Of a stretch of DNA of 8,267 bases, positions 1-5,102 are shown piece after piece. Location of the stretch: NCBI GenBank assembly GCA_900553545.1, contig USDP01000068.1:1-8267 (forward strand), in the 5' to 3' direction. The translations under genes and the position numbers were made by a program. Each line of letters begins with the position of its first letter. Position 1 is the first letter of the stretch. A model generated the notes under the pieces. It was not told the DNA's origin and ran no database searches. It was given only the letters and a program-made list of their open reading frames with translations. Source of the DNA: an uncultured Eubacteriales bacterium (GTDB taxonomy: Bacteria > Bacillota > Clostridia > Oscillospirales > Oscillospiraceae).

Positions 1-1
1 G

Positions 2-544
2 CTGGCTAGCGAGGCGTTCACGATGCAGCCGCACCGCGGCGACCTCTTTGAGATGCTCTATCCCGTCTCATCGCGCACAGAAGACGGCCCTGCCCTTGCG
101 CACGCGCGCAGCTTTTCCTATGCGGACGATTTTCACGCCGCAGACGACCAGCGCATCCGCACCAGCTCCGCCGCCTCCGGCACGCTTTTGATGTTCCGCG
201 ATTCGTTCGGCAATGCGCTGCATGCCGATCTGGCCGAGGACTTCGGCGAGGCGCTGTTTTCGCGCGCCATGCCATACGACCTTTCGCTGATGGATGACGT
301 GCAGCCGGATACGCTCATCGTTGAGCTGGTCGAGCGCAATCTCTGCTGGCTCTGCACCCGCCCTCCGCTCCTGCCCGCGCCGGTACGTGAACAGACATTT
401 GACGGCGCGACGGATTTTGGAACACTTGACGTGACGCACAGCAGCGCACCATGGGACGACCTCTCGTGCTATACCGGCACGTTTTCCACATTCATGCCGG
501 ACGCGGATGCGCCGGTCCATGTGCTGGCAGACGGCGCGTGCTAG
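2..544 (+). CDS. AlgJ/AlgX-like SGNH acyltransferase/esterase, C-terminal part, ended by an in-frame TAG
   Basis: The reading frame is open from the left edge, so the N-terminus lies outside the window; the first ATG at 23 is probably internal. The piece resembles the C-terminal half of AlgJ/AlgX-like (DHHW-type) proteins, extracytoplasmic SGNH-fold enzymes that move or remove acyl groups on polysaccharides. What I see: a hydrophobic strand running into LLMFRDSFGNAL, where the DSF serine (codon 203-205) is the likely nucleophile, then a PDTLIVELVERNL strand typical of this family, and a beta-rich tail. The frame stops at TAG 542-544, but 41 further codons follow in the same frame up to TGA 668-670 and look like the natural end of the protein. 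The gene is therefore either a nonsense mutant that makes a slightly short product or a pseudogene. The family call comes from motif recognition, not from a search. The substrate cannot be told. Confidence 0.7.
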   Translation: MASEAFTMQPHRGDLFEMLYPVSSRTEDGPALAHARSFSYADDFHAADDQRIRTSSAASGTLLMFRDSFGNALHADLAEDFGEALFSRAMPYDLSLMDDVQPDTLIVELVERNLCWLCTRPPLLPAPVREQTFDGATDFGTLDVTHSSAPWDDLSCYTGTFSTFMPDADAPVHVLADGAC

Positions 545-670
545 GAGGCGTGCCCGACGGAAGATGGCTTCCAGCTCCTGATCTCGCCGTGCGAGTCGCT
601 GACGGTCTATACCGTCTCCGGCGGCGAGGCCATCTGCTTTCAGGCTGTTCTCTCCGATGCAAATCCCTGA
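545..670 (+). pseudogene. Detached in-frame C-terminal tail of the AlgJ/AlgX-like gene
   Basis: Directly after the TAG at 542-544 the same frame stays open for 41 codons and ends at TGA 668-670, eight bases before the Shine-Dalgarno of the next gene. The translated tail (EACPTEDGFQLLISP, then a stretch rich in beta formers) continues the C-terminal beta module that begins before the stop, and its third codon positions remain GC-rich. The simplest reading is a TAY tyrosine codon changed to TAG, giving ADGAC-Y-EACP in the ancestor. There is no start codon with a Shine-Dalgarno for separate translation, so this segment is probably silent unless the TAG is read through. Confidence 0.6.
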
Positions 671-691
671 GTGCCGCGAAGGAGGACGCTT

Positions 692-1270
692 ATGAAAAAA
701 CAGTTGATCATCGCCGCATTGCTTCTCGCTCTGGCAGTGCTGGCCTTTATGCTTCTGTACACCGTCACGGTCTATCCCGCGTTTCAAAAGTCCGTCGGCT
801 CTATCGACACGCTCCGGCAAGCGCTCCGCAGCGACGCGATCCTCTATCCCGCCGTGGAAGATCTTTTGCAGGAGCCGAACTATACACTTTCTCTGGATGG
901 ACGAACGGTTTTTGCCAAACCGGTCGGCTACGTGATTGACGGCACAGAACCCTATGCGGACACGGAGATCTACTACCTCTTCACCGGCAGTACAACGCCG
1001 CACTCCAGTCAAACTACTGTGGAAGAGATCGCATACCGGGATGTACCCATCCGGCGCTGGGATCACGGCAATTTGAACGACAGCGGCGCGTTGTATCGTG
1101 TCAACCTGACCTTTTCGCAGGATGGCTATTTCTATACGCTGTCCGCCTCGTTCGGCGGAGCTGCGCTGCAACCCGAGGCGCAGCTCACGCCCGAATTGCG
1201 AACCGCACTGGCCACGCATGCGCAGGACACGCTCCTATCGCAGTGCCAGCAGATGATCGACGGATTCTGA
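692..1270 (+). CDS. Membrane-anchored extracytoplasmic protein of unknown function
   Basis: This is a protein of 192 residues that I do not recognise. ATG 692 is chosen because AAGGAGG at 679-685 lies six bases upstream and the product starts MKK followed by a hydrophobic helix (about residues 4-25). The frame could be extended to GTG 671, but that would place the Shine-Dalgarno inside the gene. The helix has no lipobox cysteine and no clear signal peptidase site, so it probably acts as a membrane anchor with residues 26-192 outside the cell. The outer part is polar with several aromatic strands (for example TEIYYLF and LYRVNLTF) and may be a small beta-rich domain. It begins 21 bases after the TGA that ends the acyltransferase frame, so the two are probably cotranscribed and may share a role at the cell surface; that link is inference. 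Confidence 0.75.
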   Translation: MKKQLIIAALLLALAVLAFMLLYTVTVYPAFQKSVGSIDTLRQALRSDAILYPAVEDLLQEPNYTLSLDGRTVFAKPVGYVIDGTEPYADTEIYYLFTGSTTPHSSQTTVEEIAYRDVPIRRWDHGNLNDSGALYRVNLTFSQDGYFYTLSASFGGAALQPEAQLTPELRTALATHAQDTLLSQCQQMIDGF

Positions 1271-1292
1271 ATCTCTAAATAACGCTCTATTT

Positions 1293-1328
1293 TTGCGCAC
1301 CGGACGCGCTGTTCGCGCCGGCGCGCAA
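1293..1328 (+). terminator. Candidate rho-independent terminator after the 692-1270 gene
   Basis: A GC-rich hairpin begins 22 bases after the stop. The outer stem is TTGCGC paired with GCGCAA, followed inward by CCGG/CCGG and CGCG/CGCG with a mismatch and a bulge, closing on a five-base loop. The bases after it (TTCTTTCTAATTT) are U-rich but not an unbroken run, so termination may be partial. On the minus strand there is no U-run after the stem. Confidence 0.5.
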
Positions 1329-1345
1329 TTCTTTCTAATTTAGTA

Positions 1346-1373
1346 TCGACTTTTTCTAACTAGTGAATATAAC
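1346..1373 (+). promoter_or_regulatory. Candidate promoter TCGACT-16-TATAAC
   Basis: TCGACT (1346-1351) and TATAAC (1368-1373) are separated by 16 bases in an AT-rich stretch, and a strong Shine-Dalgarno (AAGGAGG at 1384-1390) follows closely. The -35 is imperfect. The -10 lies inside the inverted repeat at 1359-1381, so the promoter is probably regulated. Confidence 0.4.
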
Positions 1374-1381
1374 GCACTAGT
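1359..1381. promoter_or_regulatory. Operator-like inverted repeat ACTAGTG-N9-CACTAGT
   Basis: Two perfect 7-bp arms (1359-1365 and 1375-1381) flank a 9-bp spacer that holds most of the putative -10 box. The symmetry, size and position are those of an operator for a dimeric helix-turn-helix regulator such as a GntR- or MarR-type protein. No such gene lies beside it in this window, so the binding protein is unknown. Confidence 0.45.
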
Positions 1382-1383
1382 GT

Positions 1384-1549
1384 AAGGAGGAGATACCAAA
1401 GCGCAGCGGAAGAACCTTTTCATACTGTCCGCCGGTTTCGTACCGTGATGCCAGCGAACGTTCGCCGCAAGCTATCTTCTGTCCAATCTTTGATTTGAGG
1501 TGAACACGTGATGTAGCGCTATGGTTTCATCTACCCATTTGTACAGGGC
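1384..1549 (+). pseudogene. Probable decayed N-terminal region of the following membrane-protein gene
   Basis: AAGGAGG at 1384-1390 is a strong Shine-Dalgarno with no ATG, GTG or TTG at a suitable distance. One frame from about 1395 reads TKAQRKNLFILSAGFVP, like a charged start plus the beginning of a membrane helix, before TGA at 1440-1442. A second Shine-Dalgarno (GAGGTGA, 1497-1503) precedes GTG 1508 and ATG 1511, but the next codon is TAG 1514-1516. After that the frame RYGFIYPFVQG runs without a break into the 1550 gene. The pieces fit an N-terminus broken by at least one frameshift and a nonsense codon. A deletion junction is an alternative. Confidence 0.4.
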
Positions 1550-2080
1550 GTGGTGATGTTCCCGGTCGAATTCTCCACGGTCGCCTGCTTTGCCGTGCCC
1601 ATCATTCTGCTGATGACGAAAAGACGGCTGCACAGCTGGGCGGCCTATTCCGGTCTGATGGCTGGTTTCTTTTACTACATGGCGATGCTCGCGGCGGGCG
1701 GCATGATCTACGGGCAGAATCCACCGCTTGATATTTACATTTCGATGTTCTGCCACAGCTCCATTTACTTCTGCGGTTTCGTGACCATCGGCACAGAGGT
1801 ATGCAGTGCAAAGGATGCGCCGAAGCTGACGCTGGGTGTCGCATGGGTGGCGGTCCGCGCCGCGTTGCTCCGGCCATTCGTCGCGGACACGAGCCGGCTG
1901 CTGATCTACATTCTGCTGGATACCGCTGCGGTCAAGCGGGTGCTCCCGGAAAGTACATGGCCGCTTGCCCTTCTGGTCTATTATCTCGCGGTCGCGGCGT
2001 TCGTGCTGTTGACCATTCGCGGCTTCTTCCGCAGAAATCAGAAGCAATATCGCAAATTTCCCGCCCTGCAAGCGGCCTGA
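1550..2080 (+). CDS. Polytopic membrane protein, probably N-terminally truncated
   Basis: From GTG 1550 this codes for 176 residues with about six hydrophobic segments (near residues 8-22, 33-52, 65-82, 93-108, 115-128 and 137-157) and a basic C-terminal tail (FFRRNQKQYRKF). It reminds me of uncharacterised clostridial TMEM164/YwaF-like membrane proteins, recalled only loosely; conserved-looking pieces are PVEFST at the start and IYISMFCHSSIYFCGF in the middle. No function is known to me. The start is uncertain: GTG 1550, GTG 1553 and ATG 1556 are all in frame, and the only upstream signal is a weak AGGG. The open frame reaches further upstream with protein-like sequence (RYGFIYPFVQG) to TAG 1514, so the natural start was probably earlier and the gene may no longer be functional. 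Confidence 0.55.
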   Translation: MVMFPVEFSTVACFAVPIILLMTKRRLHSWAAYSGLMAGFFYYMAMLAAGGMIYGQNPPLDIYISMFCHSSIYFCGFVTIGTEVCSAKDAPKLTLGVAWVAVRAALLRPFVADTSRLLIYILLDTAAVKRVLPESTWPLALLVYYLAVAAFVLLTIRGFFRRNQKQYRKFPALQAA

Positions 2081-2182
2081 TCGAACGACCAGCCCCATTG
2101 ACGTTTCCCAGCTCCTTCCCGCTACGTATTTGGAACCGTGACAAAAAACGTACCTATTTTTCTGGTTATCAGTATTTACTTC

Positions 2183-2211
2183 TTGCAAAACCGCAGCGCA
2201 GGCGTTATAGT
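2183..2211 (+). promoter_or_regulatory. Promoter of the LytTR-PAS gene (TTGCAA-17-TATAGT)
   Basis: TTGCAA at 2183-2188 and TATAGT at 2206-2211 are separated by an ideal 17-base spacer. The predicted start of transcription is near 2218, about 32 bases before the ATG at 2250. This gives the gene its own promoter, separate from the membrane-protein gene upstream. Confidence 0.6.
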
Positions 2212-2249
2212 AAAAATCGAGAAAGAGAAACGCAAAGGAGCAGTCATCC

Positions 2250-2948
2250 ATGAGAGACATCGCCCGATTTTTCGTCCGCTATCAGATCGACCCGGAAAAC
2301 CTTCTTTACCTGACCCGCGAGGAGCAGCGGACGGTGCTGCACCTGCTGGACGGCAGCACCGTCACAACCAGCATCCCGCAGAAGGAGATCCGCGCGTGGC
2401 TGGGCGACGAGGATTTTATCAACATCTGCAAGGGCGTCACCGTCCGAAAGGATCAGATCGTCGACATCAGCCGGGCCGGCGTCTATACCATGACCGACGG
2501 CCGCACGTTCCAGGGCCGCCAGCGCCACCTGGCTGAGCACAAGCTGCTCCGTCAGGAGCTGATGCCTCTCTCGTCCGAGTGCGGCGACGAAGCGCCGAAG
2601 TCCCTTCTGAAAAAATGCACGCTGATGGATGCGCTTCCGCTCGCCTTCTGCGTGATCGAGCTGACGTTCGACGCGGCGGGCCACGGCGTCGACTTTGTCT
2701 TCCGCTACTGCAACCCCATGATGGCCGTGGTCGAGGGCGTTCCCGTCGAGAACATGGTAAACCGCTCGTTCTACGAGGTCTTCCCGGATGGCGACCGCAA
2801 ATGGCTTGTCAGCTGTGCAGATACCGCGCTCAACGGCAGCTGCCATACCCTGCGCGATTACAGCCGCGAGCTTGAGCAGAACCTGACGATCCACTGCTAT
2901 CAGCCCGAGTCCGGCTATTGTGCCTGTCTGCTTCTTCCTGAGGATTAA
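2250..2948 (+). CDS. LytTR DNA-binding domain protein with C-terminal PAS domain
   Basis: This is a 232-residue cytoplasmic protein. Residues about 17-100 match the LytTR pattern: a YLTREE strand, a charged TTSIPQKEIRAWLGDEDFI segment, then VTVRKDQIVDIS and a last strand ending in TFQGRQRHL. LytTR domains bind DNA through beta-strand loops, usually at the C-terminus of response regulators. Residues about 125-230 look like a PAS sensor domain of the kind seen next to GGDEF domains in Clostridia (FRYCNPMMAVVEGVP, NRSFYEVFPDGDRKWL, LTIHCYQPESGYCACLL). No receiver domain, membrane segment or phosphorylation site is seen, so it is probably a one-component regulator sensing a small ligand or redox state. 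AAAGGAG at 2234-2240 sets the start, nine bases before ATG. The target genes are unknown. Confidence 0.8.
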   Translation: MRDIARFFVRYQIDPENLLYLTREEQRTVLHLLDGSTVTTSIPQKEIRAWLGDEDFINICKGVTVRKDQIVDISRAGVYTMTDGRTFQGRQRHLAEHKLLRQELMPLSSECGDEAPKSLLKKCTLMDALPLAFCVIELTFDAAGHGVDFVFRYCNPMMAVVEGVPVENMVNRSFYEVFPDGDRKWLVSCADTALNGSCHTLRDYSRELEQNLTIHCYQPESGYCACLLLPED

Positions 2949-2960
2949 AGTTTTCGCATG

Positions 2961-3035
2961 CCCCAAAGACCCCCCGCGAAGAGGGTGGCTCCCGCTGCGG
3001 CGGAGACGGGCCGATGAGGGCATCGGCCCCTACAA
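2961..3035. repeat. GC-rich palindromic intergenic element
   Basis: The element lies between the convergent LytTR-PAS and TetR genes. It contains GGTGGCTCCCGC followed by GGCGGAGAC, then a perfect 9-bp inverted repeat, GGGCCGATG (3008-3016) with a 4-base loop and CATCGGCCC (3021-3029), ending in CCTACA. From memory, very similar modules (a GGTGGCTCCCGC...GGAGAC unit and a GGGCCGATG...CATCGGCCCCTACA unit) are scattered between genes in many Oscillospirales and related genomes. This copy looks like two such modules joined. Only one copy is in the window, so dispersal is not shown here. Confidence 0.5.
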
Positions 3036-3064
3036 AGCGCATCCGTAAATGCCCATTGCTGCAC

Positions 3065-3091
3065 AAAAAACATCCCCGTCCCGGGACGGGG
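3065..3091 (-). terminator. Rho-independent terminator of the TetR-family gene
   Basis: The perfect 18-bp palindrome CCCCGTCCCGGGACGGGG (3074-3091) lies six bases after the minus-strand stop codon. Read on the minus strand it is followed, after three bases, by six Ts (the A-run at 3065-3070). On the plus strand it is followed by the weaker TATCTTTTA, so it might also stop transcription coming from the LytTR-PAS gene. Confidence 0.8.
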
Positions 3092-3097
3092 TATCTT

Positions 3098-3685
3098 TTA
3101 CGGCAGATCAAATTCGCGCTCCAACAGCCCGCGCACCTGCTCCATATTTTTCTCGTTGTACTCCAGTTCGCCGTTGTCAAAAAACAGCGCCGCACTGTAG
3201 ATGATCGCGCGGACAATGAACGTCTTGCGTTTACGCACATCCGGCGGCATCTGCACTTCCTCGCAATACCGCGATACGACCTCATACGTCTTGATGCTCA
3301 TCTGCCCGCGCAGCACGCGATATTCCTCGTCGCAATCCTGAAAGCTCTGCATTACGATCCGGCGAAACGCCGGGTGCTCTGTCAGAAAGCGGATGTAGTG
3401 CATGCTCACCTGCACCAGCTGCTCCCGTGCGCTGTCATGCTTGCACTTTTCCAGCAGCACCGTCTGCTCCGCGTCGTAGAGCCGATTGATATAGCCGAGG
3501 ATCTCGGCGATGAACTCGTGTGAATCCTTGAAATGCTTATACGGCGCCGCGCACGACATACCGCACGCCTTCGCCACGCGGCGCGTGGAAAAATGCTGGA
3601 TACCATATTCGTTCAGTTCTTCCAAACCTGCGAGGATCAGCGCCTCGCGCGTATTTCGAGCGCCCGTATTCTCTTTTGCTCCCAT
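3098..3685 (-). CDS. TetR-family transcriptional regulator, divergent from the fatty-acid synthesis operon
   Basis: The protein has 195 residues, the usual size for this family. Residues about 13-58 form the N-terminal TetR DNA-binding domain: a first helix TREALILAGLEELNEYG, then FSTRRVAKACGMSCAAPYKHF, where the recognition helix ends in the typical YxHF. The rest is a helical ligand and dimerisation region unlike that of tetracycline repressors, so the effector is not tetracycline as far as can be judged. The ATG at 3685 is supported by AGGAAGG (3698-3704), somewhat far at 12 bases, and by the promoter just upstream. It is transcribed away from acpP, and the acpP leader carries three TetR-type palindromes, so the likely role is repression of the fatty-acid operon, perhaps in response to an acyl-CoA or acyl-ACP. 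FabR and FasR are TetR-family precedents in other phyla; that this gene is their equivalent is inference. Confidence 0.85.
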   Translation of the reverse strand: MGAKENTGARNTREALILAGLEELNEYGIQHFSTRRVAKACGMSCAAPYKHFKDSHEFIAEILGYINRLYDAEQTVLLEKCKHDSAREQLVQVSMHYIRFLTEHPAFRRIVMQSFQDCDEEYRVLRGQMSIKTYEVVSRYCEEVQMPPDVRKRKTFIVRAIIYSAALFFDNGELEYNEKNMEQVRGLLEREFDLP

Positions 3686-3714
3686 TCCAGTCCGCCGCCT
3701 TCCTGTTTTTATTT

Positions 3715-3743
3715 ATTTTACGCAATTTTTCTGCACCCGTCAA
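3715..3743 (-). promoter_or_regulatory. Promoter of the TetR-family gene (TTGACG-17-TAAAAT)
   Basis: On the minus strand TTGACG (3743-3738) and TAAAAT (3720-3715) are separated by 17 bases. Transcription would start near 3708, leaving a leader of about 23 bases. None of the TATCA-type palindromes of the acpP leader overlaps this promoter; the nearest half-site is about 60 bp away, so autoregulation by the same sites is not obvious. Confidence 0.6.
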
Positions 3744-3768
3744 CCCGAAATTCTGTGAACGTCCGCGC

Positions 3769-3796
3769 TTGACTAAGCCGGAAATCATGGTATAAT
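3769..3796 (+). promoter_or_regulatory. Promoter of the fatty-acid synthesis operon (TTGACT-16-TGGTATAAT)
   Basis: TTGACT (3769-3774) and a perfect TATAAT (3791-3796) are separated by 16 bases, with TG at 3788-3789 giving an extended -10. The expected start is near 3803, about 120 bases upstream of the acpP ATG. All three operator palindromes lie just downstream of this start, suited to blocking initiation or promoter escape. Confidence 0.75.
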
Positions 3797-3812
3797 TGAG
3801 AATAGTTATCAC

Positions 3813-3829
3813 AGTTATCACTGATAGCT
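3813..3829. promoter_or_regulatory. Operator-like palindrome 1 in the acpP leader
   Basis: AGTTATCACTGATAGCT is a 17-bp palindrome with one mismatch. Its core TATCACTGATA is the reverse complement of TATCAGTGATA, the core of the tetO2 operator. The 9 bp just upstream (3804-3812, AGTTATCAC) repeat its left half in tandem, giving an extra half-site next to the predicted transcription start. Confidence 0.65.
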
Positions 3830-3846
3830 GTTTATTTTTCCGTATC

Positions 3847-3863
3847 AGTTATCGGTGATAACT
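3847..3863. promoter_or_regulatory. Operator-like palindrome 2 in the acpP leader
   Basis: AGTTATCGGTGATAACT has perfect 7-bp arms around a 3-bp centre. The centre of this site is 34 bp from that of palindrome 1, a little over three helical turns, so both could be bound from nearly the same face of the DNA. Confidence 0.65.
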
Positions 3864-3878
3864 TAAAATATGTCCATT

Positions 3879-3895
3879 GGTTATCAGTGATAACT
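3879..3895. promoter_or_regulatory. Operator-like palindrome 3 in the acpP leader
   Basis: GGTTATCAGTGATAACT contains the 11-bp core TATCAGTGATA of tetO2, with arms otherwise like those of palindromes 1 and 2. Its centre is 32 bp from that of palindrome 2. It ends 14 bases before the Shine-Dalgarno of acpP, so in RNA the same palindrome could also form a small hairpin in the leader. Confidence 0.65.
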
Positions 3896-3923
3896 AGAAA
3901 TTATTTTTTGGAGGAACCTAATT

Positions 3924-4154
3924 ATGTCGGATAAAGTTTTTCAGGCCATCGCAGAGCTGATCGCGGAGCGCAACGACTCCGATCCCGCCGAAATCACCCG
4001 TGACACCCGCTTCCAGGATGTCGGCATCGACTCGCTCGACACCGTCGAGATGCTGATGAACCTTGAGGACAAGATCGGCGTCGAGATCGAGCTGTCGCAG
4101 AAGGTCGAGACCGTCGGCGAGCTGGTCGACTATGTCGTCGCGCACGCGGAATAA
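3924..4154 (+). CDS. acpP: Acyl carrier protein
   Basis: This is the acyl carrier protein of type II fatty-acid synthesis, a small acidic cytoplasmic helix bundle that carries the growing chain on a phosphopantetheine arm. The 76-residue length is normal. The attachment motif GIDSLDTVEM places the modified serine at residue 37, and helix III (KIGVEIEL) is intact. GGAGG at 3910-3914 lies nine bases before the ATG. It is the first gene of the operon, behind the strong promoter and the three palindromes, so its expression sets that of the genes downstream. The stop is TAA, three bases before fabK. Confidence 0.97.
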   Translation: MSDKVFQAIAELIAERNDSDPAEITRDTRFQDVGIDSLDTVEMLMNLEDKIGVEIELSQKVETVGELVDYVVAHAE

Positions 4155-4157
4155 GCC

Positions 4158-5102
4158 ATGATCCATACCGAACTTTGCGATCTGCTCAGCATCGAGTACC
4201 CGGTCTTTCAGGGCGGCATGGCGTGGATCGCCGATGGCAAGCTGGCCGCAGCCGTGTCAAACGGCGGCGGCCTCGGCGTCGTGGCTGCGGGCAACGCCCC
4301 GGCAGACTATGTGCGCCAGCAGATCCAGATTACCAAATCCCTGACCGAAAAACCCTTCGGTGTCAACATCATGCTCATGAGTCCGTTCGCGGATGAAGTT
4401 GCGCAGGTGGCTGCGGAGGAGCGCGTCGCCGTCGTGACGACCGGCGCGGGCAACCCCTCGAAATACATGCAGCTCTGGAAAGACGCCGGAATCAAGGTCA
4501 TCCCGGTCGTGGCCTCCGTCGCCATGGCGAAGCTGATGACCCGCCTCGGCGCGTCGGCCCTCATTGCCGAGGGCGGCGAGAGCGGCGGGCATGTCGGCGA
4601 GCTGACGACGATGGTGCTCGTCCCTCTGGTCTGCGACGCGACCACGCTGCCGGTTCTGGCGGCGGGCGGCATTGCAGACGGCCGCGGCTTTGCCGCCGCG
4701 ATGATGCTCGGTGCCTGCGGCGTCCAGATGGGGACGCGCTTCCTCTCTGCCGAGGAATGCAGCATCCATCCCACGTATAAAGAAAAGATCGTCAGGGCGG
4801 GCGACCTCGCCACGATGGTCACCGGCAAGCGCCTCGGCCATCCCGTGCGCAGCCTCCGCACCGCCTTTGCCCGGAACTACAGCAAGGCCGAATACAGCGC
4901 CATGCCCGATGACGAGCTGGAGCAGCTCGGCGTCGGCGCGCTGCGCAAAGCCGTGCAGGACGGCAACTTGGAGGAAGGCTGCTTCCTCTCCGGCCAGATC
5001 GCGGCCATGGTCACGAAGGTCGAACCCGCAGCGGATATCGTCCGCAGCGTCGTCGAAGAGGCCGAACCCATCCTGAGAGGAGCCGCGAAATGGGTAAAAT
5101 AG
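4158..5102 (+). CDS. fabK: Enoyl-ACP reductase II, FMN-dependent (FabK)
   Basis: It reduces trans-2-enoyl-ACP with NAD(P)H through FMN, the last step of each elongation round, and is the triclosan-resistant alternative to FabI. The 314 residues match the nitronate monooxygenase/FabK TIM-barrel family: YPVFQGGMAWIAD at 14-26, SNGGGLGVV at 34-42, EGGESGGHVGE at 138-148 with the catalytic-type His145, LAAGGIADGRG at 167-177 and a phosphate-binding MGTRFL at 191-196. The ATG at 4158 comes three bases after the acpP stop and has no good Shine-Dalgarno, so translation is probably coupled to acpP. The end overlaps fabD by 13 bases and uses a TAG stop. No fabI is visible, so FabK is likely the operon's enoyl reductase. 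Confidence 0.95.
   Translation: MIHTELCDLLSIEYPVFQGGMAWIADGKLAAAVSNGGGLGVVAAGNAPADYVRQQIQITKSLTEKPFGVNIMLMSPFADEVAQVAAEERVAVVTTGAGNPSKYMQLWKDAGIKVIPVVASVAMAKLMTRLGASALIAEGGESGGHVGELTTMVLVPLVCDATTLPVLAAGGIADGRGFAAAMMLGACGVQMGTRFLSAEECSIHPTYKEKIVRAGDLATMVTGKRLGHPVRSLRTAFARNYSKAEYSAMPDDELEQLGVGALRKAVQDGNLEEGCFLSGQIAAMVTKVEPAADIVRSVVEEAEPILRGAAKWVK

Noticed and set aside
542..1516. Two in-frame TAG codons (542-544 and 1514-1516) as a hint of amber reassignment or suppression
   Set aside because: fabK (5100-5102) and fabG (6730-6732) both use TAG as their natural stop; read-through of fabK would add a long out-of-frame tail across fabD. Independent nonsense changes in accessory genes are simpler.
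2098..2128. TTGACG followed by TACGTA as a second promoter upstream of the LytTR-PAS gene
   Set aside because: The spacing of 19 bases and poor -10 are much weaker than TTGCAA-17-TATAGT at 2183-2211.
3014..3523. Plus-strand open frame of 169 codons over the TetR-family gene
   Set aside because: It is antisense to a well-supported TetR-family gene and its terminator, with no Shine-Dalgarno and no recognisable domain.
3804..3895. Reading the leader palindromes as a CRISPR array or riboswitch
   Set aside because: The units are symmetric 17-bp sites with short, dissimilar spacers of 15-17 bp, and no long conserved RNA fold or cas gene is visible; operators fit better.
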